DNA from: PHAA01 sp022706565
GTDB taxonomy: Bacteria; Bacillota; Syntrophomonadia; Syntrophomonadales; Syntrophomonadaceae
Assembly (NCBI GenBank): GCA_040769385.1
Contig: JAXGLD010000003.1
Span: 124,001-188,000, forward strand
DNA: 64,000 bases
Direction: 5' to 3'
This document shows, one piece after another, positions 43,569-51,501 of the stretch. Both the position numbers and the translations under genes were made by a program. Within the stretch, counting starts at the first letter, position 1; every line of letters starts with the position of its first letter. The notes beneath the pieces are model-generated. The model saw nothing but the letters and a program-made list of their open reading frames with translations, had not been told where the DNA came from and ran no database searches.

Positions 43569-44150
43569 ATGGAGGTATTGGCAGAGATAGTCAGAAACCT
43601 GCTGGTAATCATCATTATCTCATCCTTCTTGGAGATGCTGCTGCCCGAAGGCAACACCCGTCCTTTCGTGCGCTTTGCGGTGGGCATGTTTGTTCTTATC
43701 GCTATCCTGACCCCCAGCCTCCATTATTTATATGATAATGTCAGCTTCCCGTTATCGGCATGGGACGATAGCCTGCAGGGATATGAATCCGAGTATATCG
43801 ACCACACCGGGACCAGGATTCAGGAACAGATAAAGGGTCAGAGCGATTCACTGCTGCAGAAAAAGCTGGAGGAGCAAGTCAGCGCAGTAGCCCTCCTGGT
43901 TCCAGGAGTCGAGGATGTCCAGGCCGAACTCACCCTGGACCAGAACGGTAATCCCCGCAGATTGGATTTGATAGTCCAGTCATCCGGCTCCAGTGCAACT
44001 GATGGTATTCGGCCGGTTGAGGTGTTGGCCGGAGCCGAAACCGAGAACGGCCGCAACAAAGCAGAGATCACTAGCAAGATGACCAAAATAATCACCAGCC
44101 TGTATGGTTTGGAGGCAGGGGATATTGAGATCGTATTTGAAGGGGGTTAA
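43569..44150 (+). CDS. spoIIIAF: Stage III sporulation protein AF
   Basis: 193-residue protein with two N-terminal membrane helices (about 8-28 and 35-55) and a ring-building soluble domain (about 75-190). MLLPEGNTRPFVRFAVGMFV is the family-typical hairpin between helices. The ATG follows a run of eight G. It forms a ring in the intermembrane space with AG and AH. Confidence 0.92.
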   Translation: MEVLAEIVRNLLVIIIISSFLEMLLPEGNTRPFVRFAVGMFVLIAILTPSLHYLYDNVSFPLSAWDDSLQGYESEYIDHTGTRIQEQIKGQSDSLLQKKLEEQVSAVALLVPGVEDVQAELTLDQNGNPRRLDLIVQSSGSSATDGIRPVEVLAGAETENGRNKAEITSKMTKIITSLYGLEAGDIEIVFEGG

Positions 44151-44156
44151 AGCAAA

Positions 44157-44732
44157 ATGTTGGATGAATGGAAAAGGCAATGGGGCGGCGACTCGGGCAG
44201 CCCAGGCGGAGGGAGATACAGTCTGTATCTGCTAGTGGCGGCGGTATGCCTCGGCTTACTGGCTCTTCTATGGCCGTCGGCGGATACCACGCCGGAGCCG
44301 GAGTCTGTTCTCCCAGTCAGCCAAGCGGGTGGTGTGAACCAGGCCCGCGCGGCCTTGGCGGCGGACTTGGAAAAGATTCTGTCTCAGGTTGAAGGGGCCG
44401 GTATAGTCCAGGTAAACATTACTCTGAGTTCGGACGGTCTGAAGAGTTATGCGCGTAACACCAAGAATGAGCACCGGGTTACCCAGGAAGCGGACAGCGT
44501 AGGTGGGGATCGTGAGGTCATCGAGGAAAACCAGAGCAGCGACATTGCCATTTCGGGTGGCAACGCGCTATTGATCGAGGACAGTGCGCCGGAGGTGGTA
44601 GGGGTGCTGGTAGTCGCAGAGGGGGCTGGCGACAGTCTGGTCAAAGAAAGGCTGACCGATGCCACTACGGTATTGTTGAATGTGGCGCCTCATCAGGTCA
44701 GGGTTGAAACCCGGAAAGGAGCTGGGCAATGA
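44157..44732 (+). CDS. spoIIIAG: Stage III sporulation protein AG
   Basis: 191-residue bitopic protein: membrane helix at about residues 22-40, then a ring-building motif domain homologous to EscJ/PrgK-type secretin-ring proteins. SpoIIIAG makes the large central ring of the channel. The region EVVGVLVVAEGAGDSLVKER with the downstream DATTVLLNVAPHQVRV is typical. It overlaps spoIIIAH by four bases. Confidence 0.93.
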   Translation: MLDEWKRQWGGDSGSPGGGRYSLYLLVAAVCLGLLALLWPSADTTPEPESVLPVSQAGGVNQARAALAADLEKILSQVEGAGIVQVNITLSSDGLKSYARNTKNEHRVTQEADSVGGDREVIEENQSSDIAISGGNALLIEDSAPEVVGVLVVAEGAGDSLVKERLTDATTVLLNVAPHQVRVETRKGAGQ

Positions 44733-45274
44733 TAATCAGCATCGACAAGGCCAGAATCGTTCTGGCTCTGGCCGCCATTGTGATGGTTATTGTGATCACA
44801 CTGAAACTGCTGACTGGTTATTGGGAGAACCGTTCCGAACCGGCTTTGACCGGTGACATGACTACTCTTGAAGCAGTACCGGAAAGCCGTCCGGTCGACA
44901 TATCCAGGGAAGAAGGGGCAGGGTTCCTATCCGAGTATCGATTGGAGCGGGACCGGGTGCGCAGTCGAGAGATAACCCTGCTACGGGAAATAGCCAGTGA
45001 TACAACCAGCACCGCCCGAGCCCGGGAAGAGGCCTACGCCAAATTGGTCCAATTGGCCGACCGGGAGGAAAAAGAGATGCATGCTGAAGCCCTGATTAAA
45101 GCGCAAGGATTTGCCGATTGCGCAGTAATAATGAGTCCCACCGCCACCATGGTCATGATTTCAGGTAATCTGGCGGATACAGTTGACCAGGACAGGATTA
45201 GAAGATCTGTCAGCGTGGCTACCGGGTTCACGGAAAAAAGCGTGTCGGTTCTGCAGCTGGTGCCAAATGAATGA
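44729..45274 (+). CDS. spoIIIAH: Stage III sporulation protein AH
   Basis: 181-residue bitopic protein with one N-terminal membrane helix (about 9-28) and an EscJ-like C-terminal domain that, in Bacillus, binds forespore SpoIIQ across the gap. Family block REEAYAKLVQLADREEKEMH and VSVLQLVPNE at the end. Last spoIIIA gene. No SpoIIQ gene is in the window. Confidence 0.93.
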   Translation: MIISIDKARIVLALAAIVMVIVITLKLLTGYWENRSEPALTGDMTTLEAVPESRPVDISREEGAGFLSEYRLERDRVRSREITLLREIASDTTSTARAREEAYAKLVQLADREEKEMHAEALIKAQGFADCAVIMSPTATMVMISGNLADTVDQDRIRRSVSVATGFTEKSVSVLQLVPNE

Positions 45275-45300
45275 TGCCGTAAAATCGGATTGTCTACAGA

Positions 45301-45329
45301 TTGAAATATATGGATCAAATCCCTATAAT
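45301..45329 (+). promoter_or_regulatory. Sigma-A promoter of the acc operon
   Basis: TTGAAA at 45301-45306, exactly 17 bases, TATAAT at 45324-45329. Transcription would start near 45336, leaving a leader of about 210 nt before accB. Confidence 0.75.
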
Positions 45330-45335
45330 AAAGAA

Positions 45336-45548
45336 GCATTGTAATTCAGAGGTACTCATGTCCGGCCTGGGGTGTATTTGGTATCGGCCGGGCTGCGGGT
45401 ATGATGCAATTGGCTTGGTCCGATTAACAGGGCGGCGAAGTATTCCACGCCGCTAGGACAATGATGAAATTAGAACATACTGATTCCTCGACGGGACTAT
45501 GCAACTTAGCCAAGCCGAAATAATGCCTACAATCAGAGGAGTGAAGAC
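45336..45548 (+). promoter_or_regulatory. Structured 5' leader of the acc operon with a 32-codon uORF
   Basis: Two GC-rich hairpins, CCGGCC / GGCCGG (45362-45391) and GCGGCG / CGCCGC (45432-45453), lie in an otherwise gene-free leader. A 32-codon ORF (ATG 45358, stop TAG 45454) with AGAGGT upstream spans both. No FapR palindrome and no known riboswitch is recognised. Confidence 0.4.
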
Positions 45549-45989
45549 ATGGATTTGGAAGAGATCAGGGAACTTGTGATGCTGCTGGAAAACACCAGCC
45601 TAACTGAGCTCAAGGTCCATACCGAAGATTTCAAGTTGACCTTGCGCAAGGGCTCAAGACCTAAAGAAACCGCCTCCATCCCAGCACCGGCAATCGAAAA
45701 CCAAAAGCCGGTCGGGACACCGCCTGCGCAGATTACCCCTGATCAGGATCTGGTCAGCATCAATTCACCCATGGTAGGTACCTATTATCAGGCTCCATCT
45801 CCAGATAGCGAGCCGTTCGTCAAGATTGGCGACGTGGTGAGCAAGGGCCAGACCCTATGCATAGTAGAAGCCATGAAGCTGATGAATGACATCAAATCGG
45901 AATATGATGGTACGATTGTCGAGATCGCTGCCGAGAACGGCCAACCGGTCGAGTATAACCAGGTATTATTCTGGATAAAACGGAGCTAG
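45549..45989 (+). CDS. accB: Acetyl-CoA carboxylase biotin carboxyl carrier protein
   Basis: 146-residue BCCP that carries carboxybiotin in fatty-acid synthesis. An N-terminal helical domain (1-40), an Ala/Pro-rich linker (50-75) and a biotinyl domain with the thumb and the biotinylation site VEAMKLMNDIKSE (Lys near residue 112). The ATG follows AGAGGAGTG. It is 10 bases upstream of accC; accA and accD are not in this window. Confidence 0.96.
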   Translation: MDLEEIRELVMLLENTSLTELKVHTEDFKLTLRKGSRPKETASIPAPAIENQKPVGTPPAQITPDQDLVSINSPMVGTYYQAPSPDSEPFVKIGDVVSKGQTLCIVEAMKLMNDIKSEYDGTIVEIAAENGQPVEYNQVLFWIKRS

Positions 45990-45999
45990 GGGTGTTAAT

Positions 46000-47346
46000 T
46001 TGTTCACCAGGATATTGATTGCCAATCGCGGGGAAATAGCCCTGCGCGTGATAAGGGCCTGCCAGGAGATGGGTATCGAGAGTGTAGCAGTCTATTCCGA
46101 AGCCGACCGGGACAGTCTGCATGTCAAAATGGCCGATGAAGCAGTCTGTATAGGCGGAGCCCCGGCTAGTCAGAGCTATCTGCATGTGGCCAATATCATT
46201 TCGGCGGCCATAAACCTTGGCTGCCAGGCGATTCACCCGGGATACGGATTTCTGGCTGAGAATGCATACTTTGCCCAACTCTGCCACGCTAATGGTATAA
46301 AATTCATCGGCCCGTCGGCTTCAGTAATCGAGCTGCTGGGGGACAAGGTAAAAGGCAAGGAAATAGCCCAGCAGGTCGGAGTGCCGGTAGTTCCGGGGAG
46401 CGAGGGGGCAGCCGGCAGCCTGGAAAATACCATCGTCCTGGCGGAATCGATCGGTTATCCGATTATCATCAAGGCCTCGGCGGGCGGCGGAGGTCGGGGA
46501 ATGCGTCTGGCCCACAACAAAGCGGCCCTTAAAGAAGCGCTTGGGATGGCTCGCCTGGAGGCGGGCGCGGCTTTTGGGAATGATGAGGTCTATATAGAAA
46601 AGTACATCGAAGAACCGCGTCATATAGAGGTCCAGATCCTGGGCGACGAACATGGCAACATAATTCACCTGGGCGAGAGGGATTGTTCGCTGCAGCGACG
46701 CCATCAGAAACTGCTGGAGGAATCACCGTCTTCATTTGTGGATGAAGAACTCAGGGCCCGACTGGGAGAAGCGGCAGTTAAGGCTGCCCGGGCTACCAAT
46801 TACTACAGTGCGGGCACGGTGGAGTTTCTGGTGGACAAGAACAAAAACTTTTACTTTATTGAAATGAATACCCGGGTGCAGGTGGAACACCCGGTAACAG
46901 AAATGGTGACCGGGATCGATATCGTCAAGGAACAGATCAGGATTGCCGCCGGGGAGCAACTGGGTTATCGGCAGGAAGAAGTCAGATTTAATGGCTGGGC
47001 TATCGAATGCCGGATAAACGCCGAGGACCCCAGCAGCGATTTCCGGCCATCGCCGGGACTGGTATCCAATTACCTGCCGCCTGGCGGACCGGGCATCCGG
47101 GTTGATTCCTGTGTATATACCGGGTACAATATTCCCCCTTATTATGACTCCATGATTGCCAAGATTATAGCCTGGGGCAGGGACCGGGACGAAGCGATTG
47201 CCAGGATGAGGCGGGCATTGCTGGAGTTCACCGTAACGGATGTAGAGACCACCATACCCTTTCACCTGCAAGTGTTGGATAACGCCTTCTTCCGTAGGGG
47301 CGAGGTATATACCAATTTTATTTCCCGGCGCATGAACAACATATAG
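46000..47346 (+). CDS. accC: Acetyl-CoA carboxylase biotin carboxylase subunit
   Basis: 448-residue ATP-grasp enzyme that carboxylates BCCP-biotin using bicarbonate. N-terminal RILIANRGEIALRVIRACQE, ATP-lid KASAGGGGRGMR near residue 158, metal ligands in FYFIEMNTRVQVEHPVTEMV near 285 and the C-terminal domain IPPYYDSMIAKIIAWG. It starts at TTG 46000, seven bases after AGGGGTG. Normal length, intact. Confidence 0.97.
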   Translation: MFTRILIANRGEIALRVIRACQEMGIESVAVYSEADRDSLHVKMADEAVCIGGAPASQSYLHVANIISAAINLGCQAIHPGYGFLAENAYFAQLCHANGIKFIGPSASVIELLGDKVKGKEIAQQVGVPVVPGSEGAAGSLENTIVLAESIGYPIIIKASAGGGGRGMRLAHNKAALKEALGMARLEAGAAFGNDEVYIEKYIEEPRHIEVQILGDEHGNIIHLGERDCSLQRRHQKLLEESPSSFVDEELRARLGEAAVKAARATNYYSAGTVEFLVDKNKNFYFIEMNTRVQVEHPVTEMVTGIDIVKEQIRIAAGEQLGYRQEEVRFNGWAIECRINAEDPSSDFRPSPGLVSNYLPPGGPGIRVDSCVYTGYNIPPYYDSMIAKIIAWGRDRDEAIARMRRALLEFTVTDVETTIPFHLQVLDNAFFRRGEVYTNFISRRMNNI

Positions 47347-47438
47347 ATTGGATAACGAATAGTAAGGATGCACAAACATTGATAAACGTTTGTTGGGTCT
47401 GTTAGAATAACAATATAAAAATAACTGGAGGTGGAAAC

Positions 47439-47840
47439 ATGGACAATATTAAACCGGAGATCCCCAATGACTTAGGTGTTATACGTATAGCCGACGAAGT
47501 CGTGTCCACAGTTGCCGGCCTGGCTGCCGTTGAGGTGGAGGGCGTTGCCAACATGAGCGGCGGTTGGGGTACTGACTTGGTAGAAAAATTGGGTCGGAAG
47601 AACCTGGGCAAAGGGATTAAGGTCGAATCCTCCGGGGATCAAACCAGCATCGATATATTTATTGTCATCGAGTTCGGGTATGCCATTCCCAAGGTGGCAG
47701 AAAATGTCCAAAGAGAGGTAAAACAAGCGGTTGAAACCATGACCGGCCTTACCGTTACCGCGGTTAACGTTCATGTTGTATCGGTTGCCACCAAGAAAAC
47801 CGACGCCGAGGAAGCAACCGTTGAATCTCGGGTAGATTAA
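47439..47840 (+). CDS. Asp23/Gls24 family envelope stress response protein
   Basis: 133-residue Asp23/Gls24 (YqhY-type) protein. Seen: IADEVVSTVAGLAAVEVEGV near residue 13, a conserved basic stretch, and VKQAVETMTGLTVTAVNVHV. YqhY sits beside accBC in most Firmicutes and has been tied to control of fatty-acid synthesis. The ATG follows TGGAGGTGG. It is separated from its membrane anchor AmaP by a strong hairpin. Confidence 0.93.
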   Translation: MDNIKPEIPNDLGVIRIADEVVSTVAGLAAVEVEGVANMSGGWGTDLVEKLGRKNLGKGIKVESSGDQTSIDIFIVIEFGYAIPKVAENVQREVKQAVETMTGLTVTAVNVHVVSVATKKTDAEEATVESRVD

Positions 47841-47853
47841 CCTATGGGCTTAC

Positions 47854-47893
47854 ATAGAGATAACCCCCTGCTTCTACAGGGGGTTATCTCTAT
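47854..47893 (+). terminator. Perfect 17-bp hairpin between Asp23 and AmaP genes
   Basis: ATAGAGATAACCCCCTG at 47854-47870 pairs perfectly with 47877-47893 around a 6-base loop. No T tract follows on the plus strand (TGCGATTATT), so it may be a partial terminator, RNA-stabilising or processing element rather than a full stop. Confidence 0.6.
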
Positions 47894-47917
47894 TGCGATT
47901 ATTAAGGAGGTGCGGAT

Positions 47918-48445
47918 ATGACAGCCATCGGTCGGTTGGTTTTATTCATATACAATCTGGTGATACTTGGCTTGGCCGGACTTATTGTCGCAGCCACGCT
48001 GGGATGGCTGGATCCTCAAGCATACATTAGTATGGTGCTGGATTCCACCCAAAACCGGATGATAGCCGGGGTAGTGGCAATTTTAGTAGGATTCCTGGCT
48101 TTACTGATGTTGATCTGGTCTTTGAGACCTGCCCCGCGGGTCGATACCGTAATGGTGGACAAGGGTATCGAAGGGGACGTGACCATGAGCATCCCGGCGG
48201 TCAAGGCTATTATTATGAAGGCCATCCGGCAGGTTGACGGGGTCAAAGAGATGAGGCCCGAGGTTGTGTCTTCTCCTGCCGGTGTAAAAGTAAAATTGCA
48301 TACCATGATAAATCCGGAACACAACGTGCCGGAGATATCACAATCGCTCCAAACTGCGGTCCGGGAGAACCTGGAGAAAGTTGGGGGGCTGCAGGTAGCC
48401 GAGATAAAGGTATTTATAGACGATTTCGTGGCCGCCGGCAAATAA
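47918..48445 (+). CDS. amaP: Alkaline shock response membrane anchor protein AmaP
   Basis: 175-residue AmaP family protein with two N-terminal membrane helices (about 6-28 and 48-67) and a C-terminal Asp23-like domain (about 85-170, GDVTMSIPAVKAIIMKAIRQ). In Staphylococcus AmaP ties Asp23 to the membrane. The ATG follows AAGGAGGTG. It belongs with the Asp23 and DUF2273 genes. Confidence 0.9.
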   Translation: MTAIGRLVLFIYNLVILGLAGLIVAATLGWLDPQAYISMVLDSTQNRMIAGVVAILVGFLALLMLIWSLRPAPRVDTVMVDKGIEGDVTMSIPAVKAIIMKAIRQVDGVKEMRPEVVSSPAGVKVKLHTMINPEHNVPEISQSLQTAVRENLEKVGGLQVAEIKVFIDDFVAAGK

Positions 48446-48458
48446 GGAGATTTCTATT

Positions 48459-48674
48459 ATGTTCGAAAAATATTTCAGCTATATAATGACTGAGCATCGG
48501 GGCAAAGCTATAGGTGTAACATTGGGACTGCTGGCTAGCGTTTTGTTTATCAGCTTCGGCTTCTGGCGGACGCTCTTCGTAGCCCTGTGCATATTGGTCG
48601 GCTATCAGGTGGGTAAAAAAATCGATCAGCAGGTTGACCTGGAATTATGGATCAAAGGTCTGTTTAAAAAATAG
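48459..48674 (+). CDS. DUF2273 family small membrane protein
   Basis: 71-residue protein with two membrane helices (about 18-33 and 36-52) and the DUF2273 block HRGKAIGVTLGLLASVLFIS. DUF2273 genes accompany Asp23/AmaP in Firmicutes; function is unknown. The ATG has AAGGAGA upstream. It ends in KKIDQQVDLELWIKGLFKK, a charged tail likely facing the cytoplasm. Confidence 0.9.
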   Translation: MFEKYFSYIMTEHRGKAIGVTLGLLASVLFISFGFWRTLFVALCILVGYQVGKKIDQQVDLELWIKGLFKK

Positions 48675-48704
48675 GATACTGGTGATCGTGAAAGGAAGAA
48701 TGGG

Positions 48705-49109
48705 TTGAGCAGACGAAAAGCCCGAGAACTGGCGTTTAAGGTACTGTTCCAGGTCGATCAGGTCCAGGCCGAACCCCGGCAAGCTTACGAATATCTGCTG
48801 GAGGACACGCCGTTGGCTGAAAAGGATCGGGAGTTCGCCTGGTCTCTGGTAGAGGGTACGGTTGGAAAACTCAATAATATAGATGATGTATTAGCCGGCC
48901 TGTCCAAAGAATGGTCGGTAAAAAGGATGTCGTCAGTGGATCGTAATCTGCTCCGCCTGGCAGCCTATGAGATAATGTACCATGCCGGATCCAATCCGGT
49001 GGTGGCCATTGATGAAGCTCTGGAGATTTCCAAACGCTACAGTGAGCCGGCCTCGGTGGGTTTTATCAACGCTATCCTGGATCGCATCAAAGACATGAAA
49101 CTTGGATGA
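48705..49109 (+). CDS. nusB: Transcription antitermination factor NusB
   Basis: 134-residue all-helical RNA-binding protein of rRNA antitermination. Conserved N-terminal RRKARELAFKVLFQVDQV (Arg-rich, boxA contact) and the C-terminal LRLAAYEIMYHAGSNPVVAI, YSEPASVGFINAILDRI. It starts at TTG 48705. It follows the DUF2273 gene and precedes the folD-like gene, the usual order. Confidence 0.96.
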   Translation: MSRRKARELAFKVLFQVDQVQAEPRQAYEYLLEDTPLAEKDREFAWSLVEGTVGKLNNIDDVLAGLSKEWSVKRMSSVDRNLLRLAAYEIMYHAGSNPVVAIDEALEISKRYSEPASVGFINAILDRIKDMKLG

Positions 49110-49138
49110 TGTTGTCAGCGCTATAGAGGAGGGAACAG

Positions 49139-49156
49139 GGCCGCACGGCCTTTTTT
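49139..49156 (+). terminator. Short terminator after nusB
   Basis: GGCC GCAC GGCC then T6. The stem is only 4 bp (5 with a G-C at the base lost in the loop) but GC-only and followed by a clean T tract. Confidence 0.6.
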
Positions 49157-49217
49157 ACTTTGCGGATAGATTATGACTGTTTCATAGCATTACTTTGTAA
49201 TTATGGAGATGATGCGC

Positions 49218-50054
49218 ATGCAAGTGATTAATGGCAAGAGCCTGGCTGACGAGATTCTGCTGACTTTGCGGGAGGCCAATGCGGCTGAGGGGTTGACGCC
49301 TTGCCTGGCGGTGATTGACGTTGGAGAAAACCCTGATAATAAGCGCTATATAGGTTTAAAGAAGAAAGCGGCTGATACAGTAGGTGGAAGTACACGGTTG
49401 CTAAGTCTGGGCGAAGAAATCGGGCGGGAAGAGCTGTTGGCCCTGATCGAGACATTGAACCAGGACGACTCGGTGGACGGCATTTTGCTGCAGCTGCCGC
49501 TGCCGACTCACCTGGCGGCTTTCCAGGCGGAATTCCTGGCCGCCATTGTCCCCTCCAAAGACGTTGACGGCTTCAGTCCGTACAACCTGGGGGACCTTAT
49601 CGGAGGAGATCCGTTCTTTGTGAGTTGCGGAGCTTCGGCTTGTCTGGAGGTCTGCCGTCGATATGCCGGTCCCTTGCCGGATAAGAGGGTCCTGCTGGTA
49701 GGGGATTCTTTTGATGTCATATTACCCTTGGCGGTTACTCTCATTAAGGAAGGGTGCCAGGTGACAGTAATCCCCGAGTATGATTCTTCTTATCTGAGAG
49801 ATAGTGATATTGCCGTGATAGAGAAGGGTTTGCCGGGGGCGGTAGCTCCCGAGGATATCAAGCCCGGTGCCCTATTGATCGATGCCGGCTTTTATTGGCA
49901 CAACGACCGGACCTGTGGCAACGTGGACCGCGAGAGGATGTCCGCCGTACCCGGCTATTTGCTGCCGGTTCCGGGTGGAATGGGACCGCTGTTGGTGGCC
50001 CAATTGATGATAAATCTTAGCCGGGCGGCTCGCCGGGCTCGGAAAGGTATATAA
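49218..50054 (+). CDS. folD: FolD-like protein with degenerate NADP and PCTP motifs
   Basis: 278-residue homologue of methylenetetrahydrofolate dehydrogenase/cyclohydrolase. Conserved: NKRYIGLKKKAADTVG (Tyr and catalytic Lys), DGILLQLPLPTH, PSKDVDGFSPYNLG and the end LPVPGGMGPLLVAQLM. Lost: PCTPxG is replaced by SCGASA, and the Rossmann GRSxxVGxP by GDSFDVILP. It therefore keeps the folate/cyclohydrolase side but probably not normal NADP binding. I chose ATG 49218 (GGAG 9 bases upstream); 49203 is also open. It precedes xseA, as folD normally does. Confidence 0.85.
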   Translation: MQVINGKSLADEILLTLREANAAEGLTPCLAVIDVGENPDNKRYIGLKKKAADTVGGSTRLLSLGEEIGREELLALIETLNQDDSVDGILLQLPLPTHLAAFQAEFLAAIVPSKDVDGFSPYNLGDLIGGDPFFVSCGASACLEVCRRYAGPLPDKRVLLVGDSFDVILPLAVTLIKEGCQVTVIPEYDSSYLRDSDIAVIEKGLPGAVAPEDIKPGALLIDAGFYWHNDRTCGNVDRERMSAVPGYLLPVPGGMGPLLVAQLMINLSRAARRARKGI

Positions 50055-50056
50055 CA

Positions 50057-51274
50057 GTGCAGGAATACATCACCGTAAGCATGTTGAATGCCTACATCTC
50101 CCGTCTGTTTGATCAGGACGAGTTTCTGCAGGAGTTCTGGCTTAAGGGGGAACTATCCGGGTTTCGTTTTTACAAGCAGTCGGGACATAGTTATTTCTCT
50201 CTCAAAGACAAGGATGCAACTATAAATTGTGTTATGTTTAAAAGCCGTATGCATACGGTAAATTTCCAACCCGAAGACGGAATGGAAGTATTGCTGCGCG
50301 GGTATGTATCGGTGTATGCTCGCCAGGGTAAATACCAAGTTTACGTGGAGGAGATGATTCCATACGGAACAGGCAGCCTCTTCCTCTACCTGGAGAAGCT
50401 GAAGGCCCGTTTAGCCGAGCAAGGATATTTTGATGCGGCCCGCAAGAGGGAGATTCCCCGAATTGTTAACCGGATAGGAGTAGTGACCTCACAAGACGGG
50501 GCGGCTTTACAGGATATCCTGAGAGTGATCCGGCAACGCCACCCCGGAGCCCAGGTAATCGTGGCCCACAGTTCGGTGCAGGGCAGTGAAGCCCCCCGGG
50601 AACTGGCGGCGGGGGTTAGGATGCTCAATGAACATGGGCTGGCCGAGGTGATCATTATGGCTCGCGGAGGAGGCTCCTTGGAGGACCTTATGGCCTTCAA
50701 CAGTGAACAGGTAGTCCAGGCGGTATACACATCGAAAATACCGGTTATATCTGGGGTAGGACATGAGGTAGATGTTACCTTCTGCGATTTGGTGGCTGAT
50801 TTACGAGCTGCCACGCCCACCCAGGCAGCCCAATTTGCGGTACCGGACTACACGGCAGTTCAGAAACACCGGGACGAGCTCACTCTTCGCATGAACCGCT
50901 GTATGCAGAGGTTGTTAGCCAACCGTCTGGAGAGGCTTGACCGTTGCCTGATGAGAAAGGTGTGGACTCAGCCGCAGGGGGTGGCCAAAAAACAAGCGGA
51001 TCGGTTGACGTCATGCCAACAGCGACTGGGCGCAGCAATGCTGGAAAAGGTAAAAAACGACCGTCACCGCTTTGCCCTGACTGCGCAGGGTTTGGATAAT
51101 ATGAGTCCCTTAAAGGTCTTGGCCCGGGGTTACGCAATCGCGACCGTAGAAGGTGCGGTGGTGAGGCGTATCGACGAGGTCTCGGAAGGGGACCGATTGA
51201 ACATAGAAATGATCGATGGTCGGTTGACGGCTGTAATTGAAGGCAAGGAGAAGATTGAAAGATGGAAGGGCTGA
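50057..51274 (+). CDS. xseA: Exodeoxyribonuclease VII large subunit
   Basis: 405-residue catalytic subunit of ExoVII, which degrades single-stranded DNA. An N-terminal OB fold (residues 1-100, FWLKGELSGFRFYKQSGHSY, SLKDKDATINCVMF), the catalytic domain with ARGGGSLEDLMAFN near residue 202 and SGVGHEVDVTFCDLVADLRA near 233, then a long coiled coil and the C-terminal barrel-forming LARGYAI. It starts at GTG 50057, three bases after folD. It overlaps xseB by 13 bases. Confidence 0.96.
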   Translation: MQEYITVSMLNAYISRLFDQDEFLQEFWLKGELSGFRFYKQSGHSYFSLKDKDATINCVMFKSRMHTVNFQPEDGMEVLLRGYVSVYARQGKYQVYVEEMIPYGTGSLFLYLEKLKARLAEQGYFDAARKREIPRIVNRIGVVTSQDGAALQDILRVIRQRHPGAQVIVAHSSVQGSEAPRELAAGVRMLNEHGLAEVIIMARGGGSLEDLMAFNSEQVVQAVYTSKIPVISGVGHEVDVTFCDLVADLRAATPTQAAQFAVPDYTAVQKHRDELTLRMNRCMQRLLANRLERLDRCLMRKVWTQPQGVAKKQADRLTSCQQRLGAAMLEKVKNDRHRFALTAQGLDNMSPLKVLARGYAIATVEGAVVRRIDEVSEGDRLNIEMIDGRLTAVIEGKEKIERWKG

Positions 51275-51483
51275 ATTTTGAAAGTGCAATGGCAAGATTG
51301 GAAGAGATAGTGGAACAGCTGGAATCCGGTGAACTGAGTTTGGAATCCAGCCTGGCTATTTTCGAAGAAGGGGTCAGGCTATCGCTGTATTGCCAGCAGG
51401 AATTGGAAAAGACCGACGGCAAGGTGCAGCGTCTGCTGCGCAAACTGAACGGGGAATTCGCCTTGGAAGATATGGAAGCTTAA
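51262..51483 (+). CDS. xseB: Exodeoxyribonuclease VII small subunit
   Basis: 73-residue helical XseB. Typical FESAMARLEEIVEQLESGE and LEEGVRLS-like FEEGVRLSLYCQQELEK. It wraps the XseA coiled coil. The ATG overlaps the end of xseA. Confidence 0.95.
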   Translation: MEGLNFESAMARLEEIVEQLESGELSLESSLAIFEEGVRLSLYCQQELEKTDGKVQRLLRKLNGEFALEDMEA

Positions 51484-51501
51484 AACTTAGGAGATGAAGG
51501 T

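Noticed and set aside
45275..45548. FapR operator before accB
   Set aside because: No TTAGTACCTAGTACTAA-like palindrome is present.
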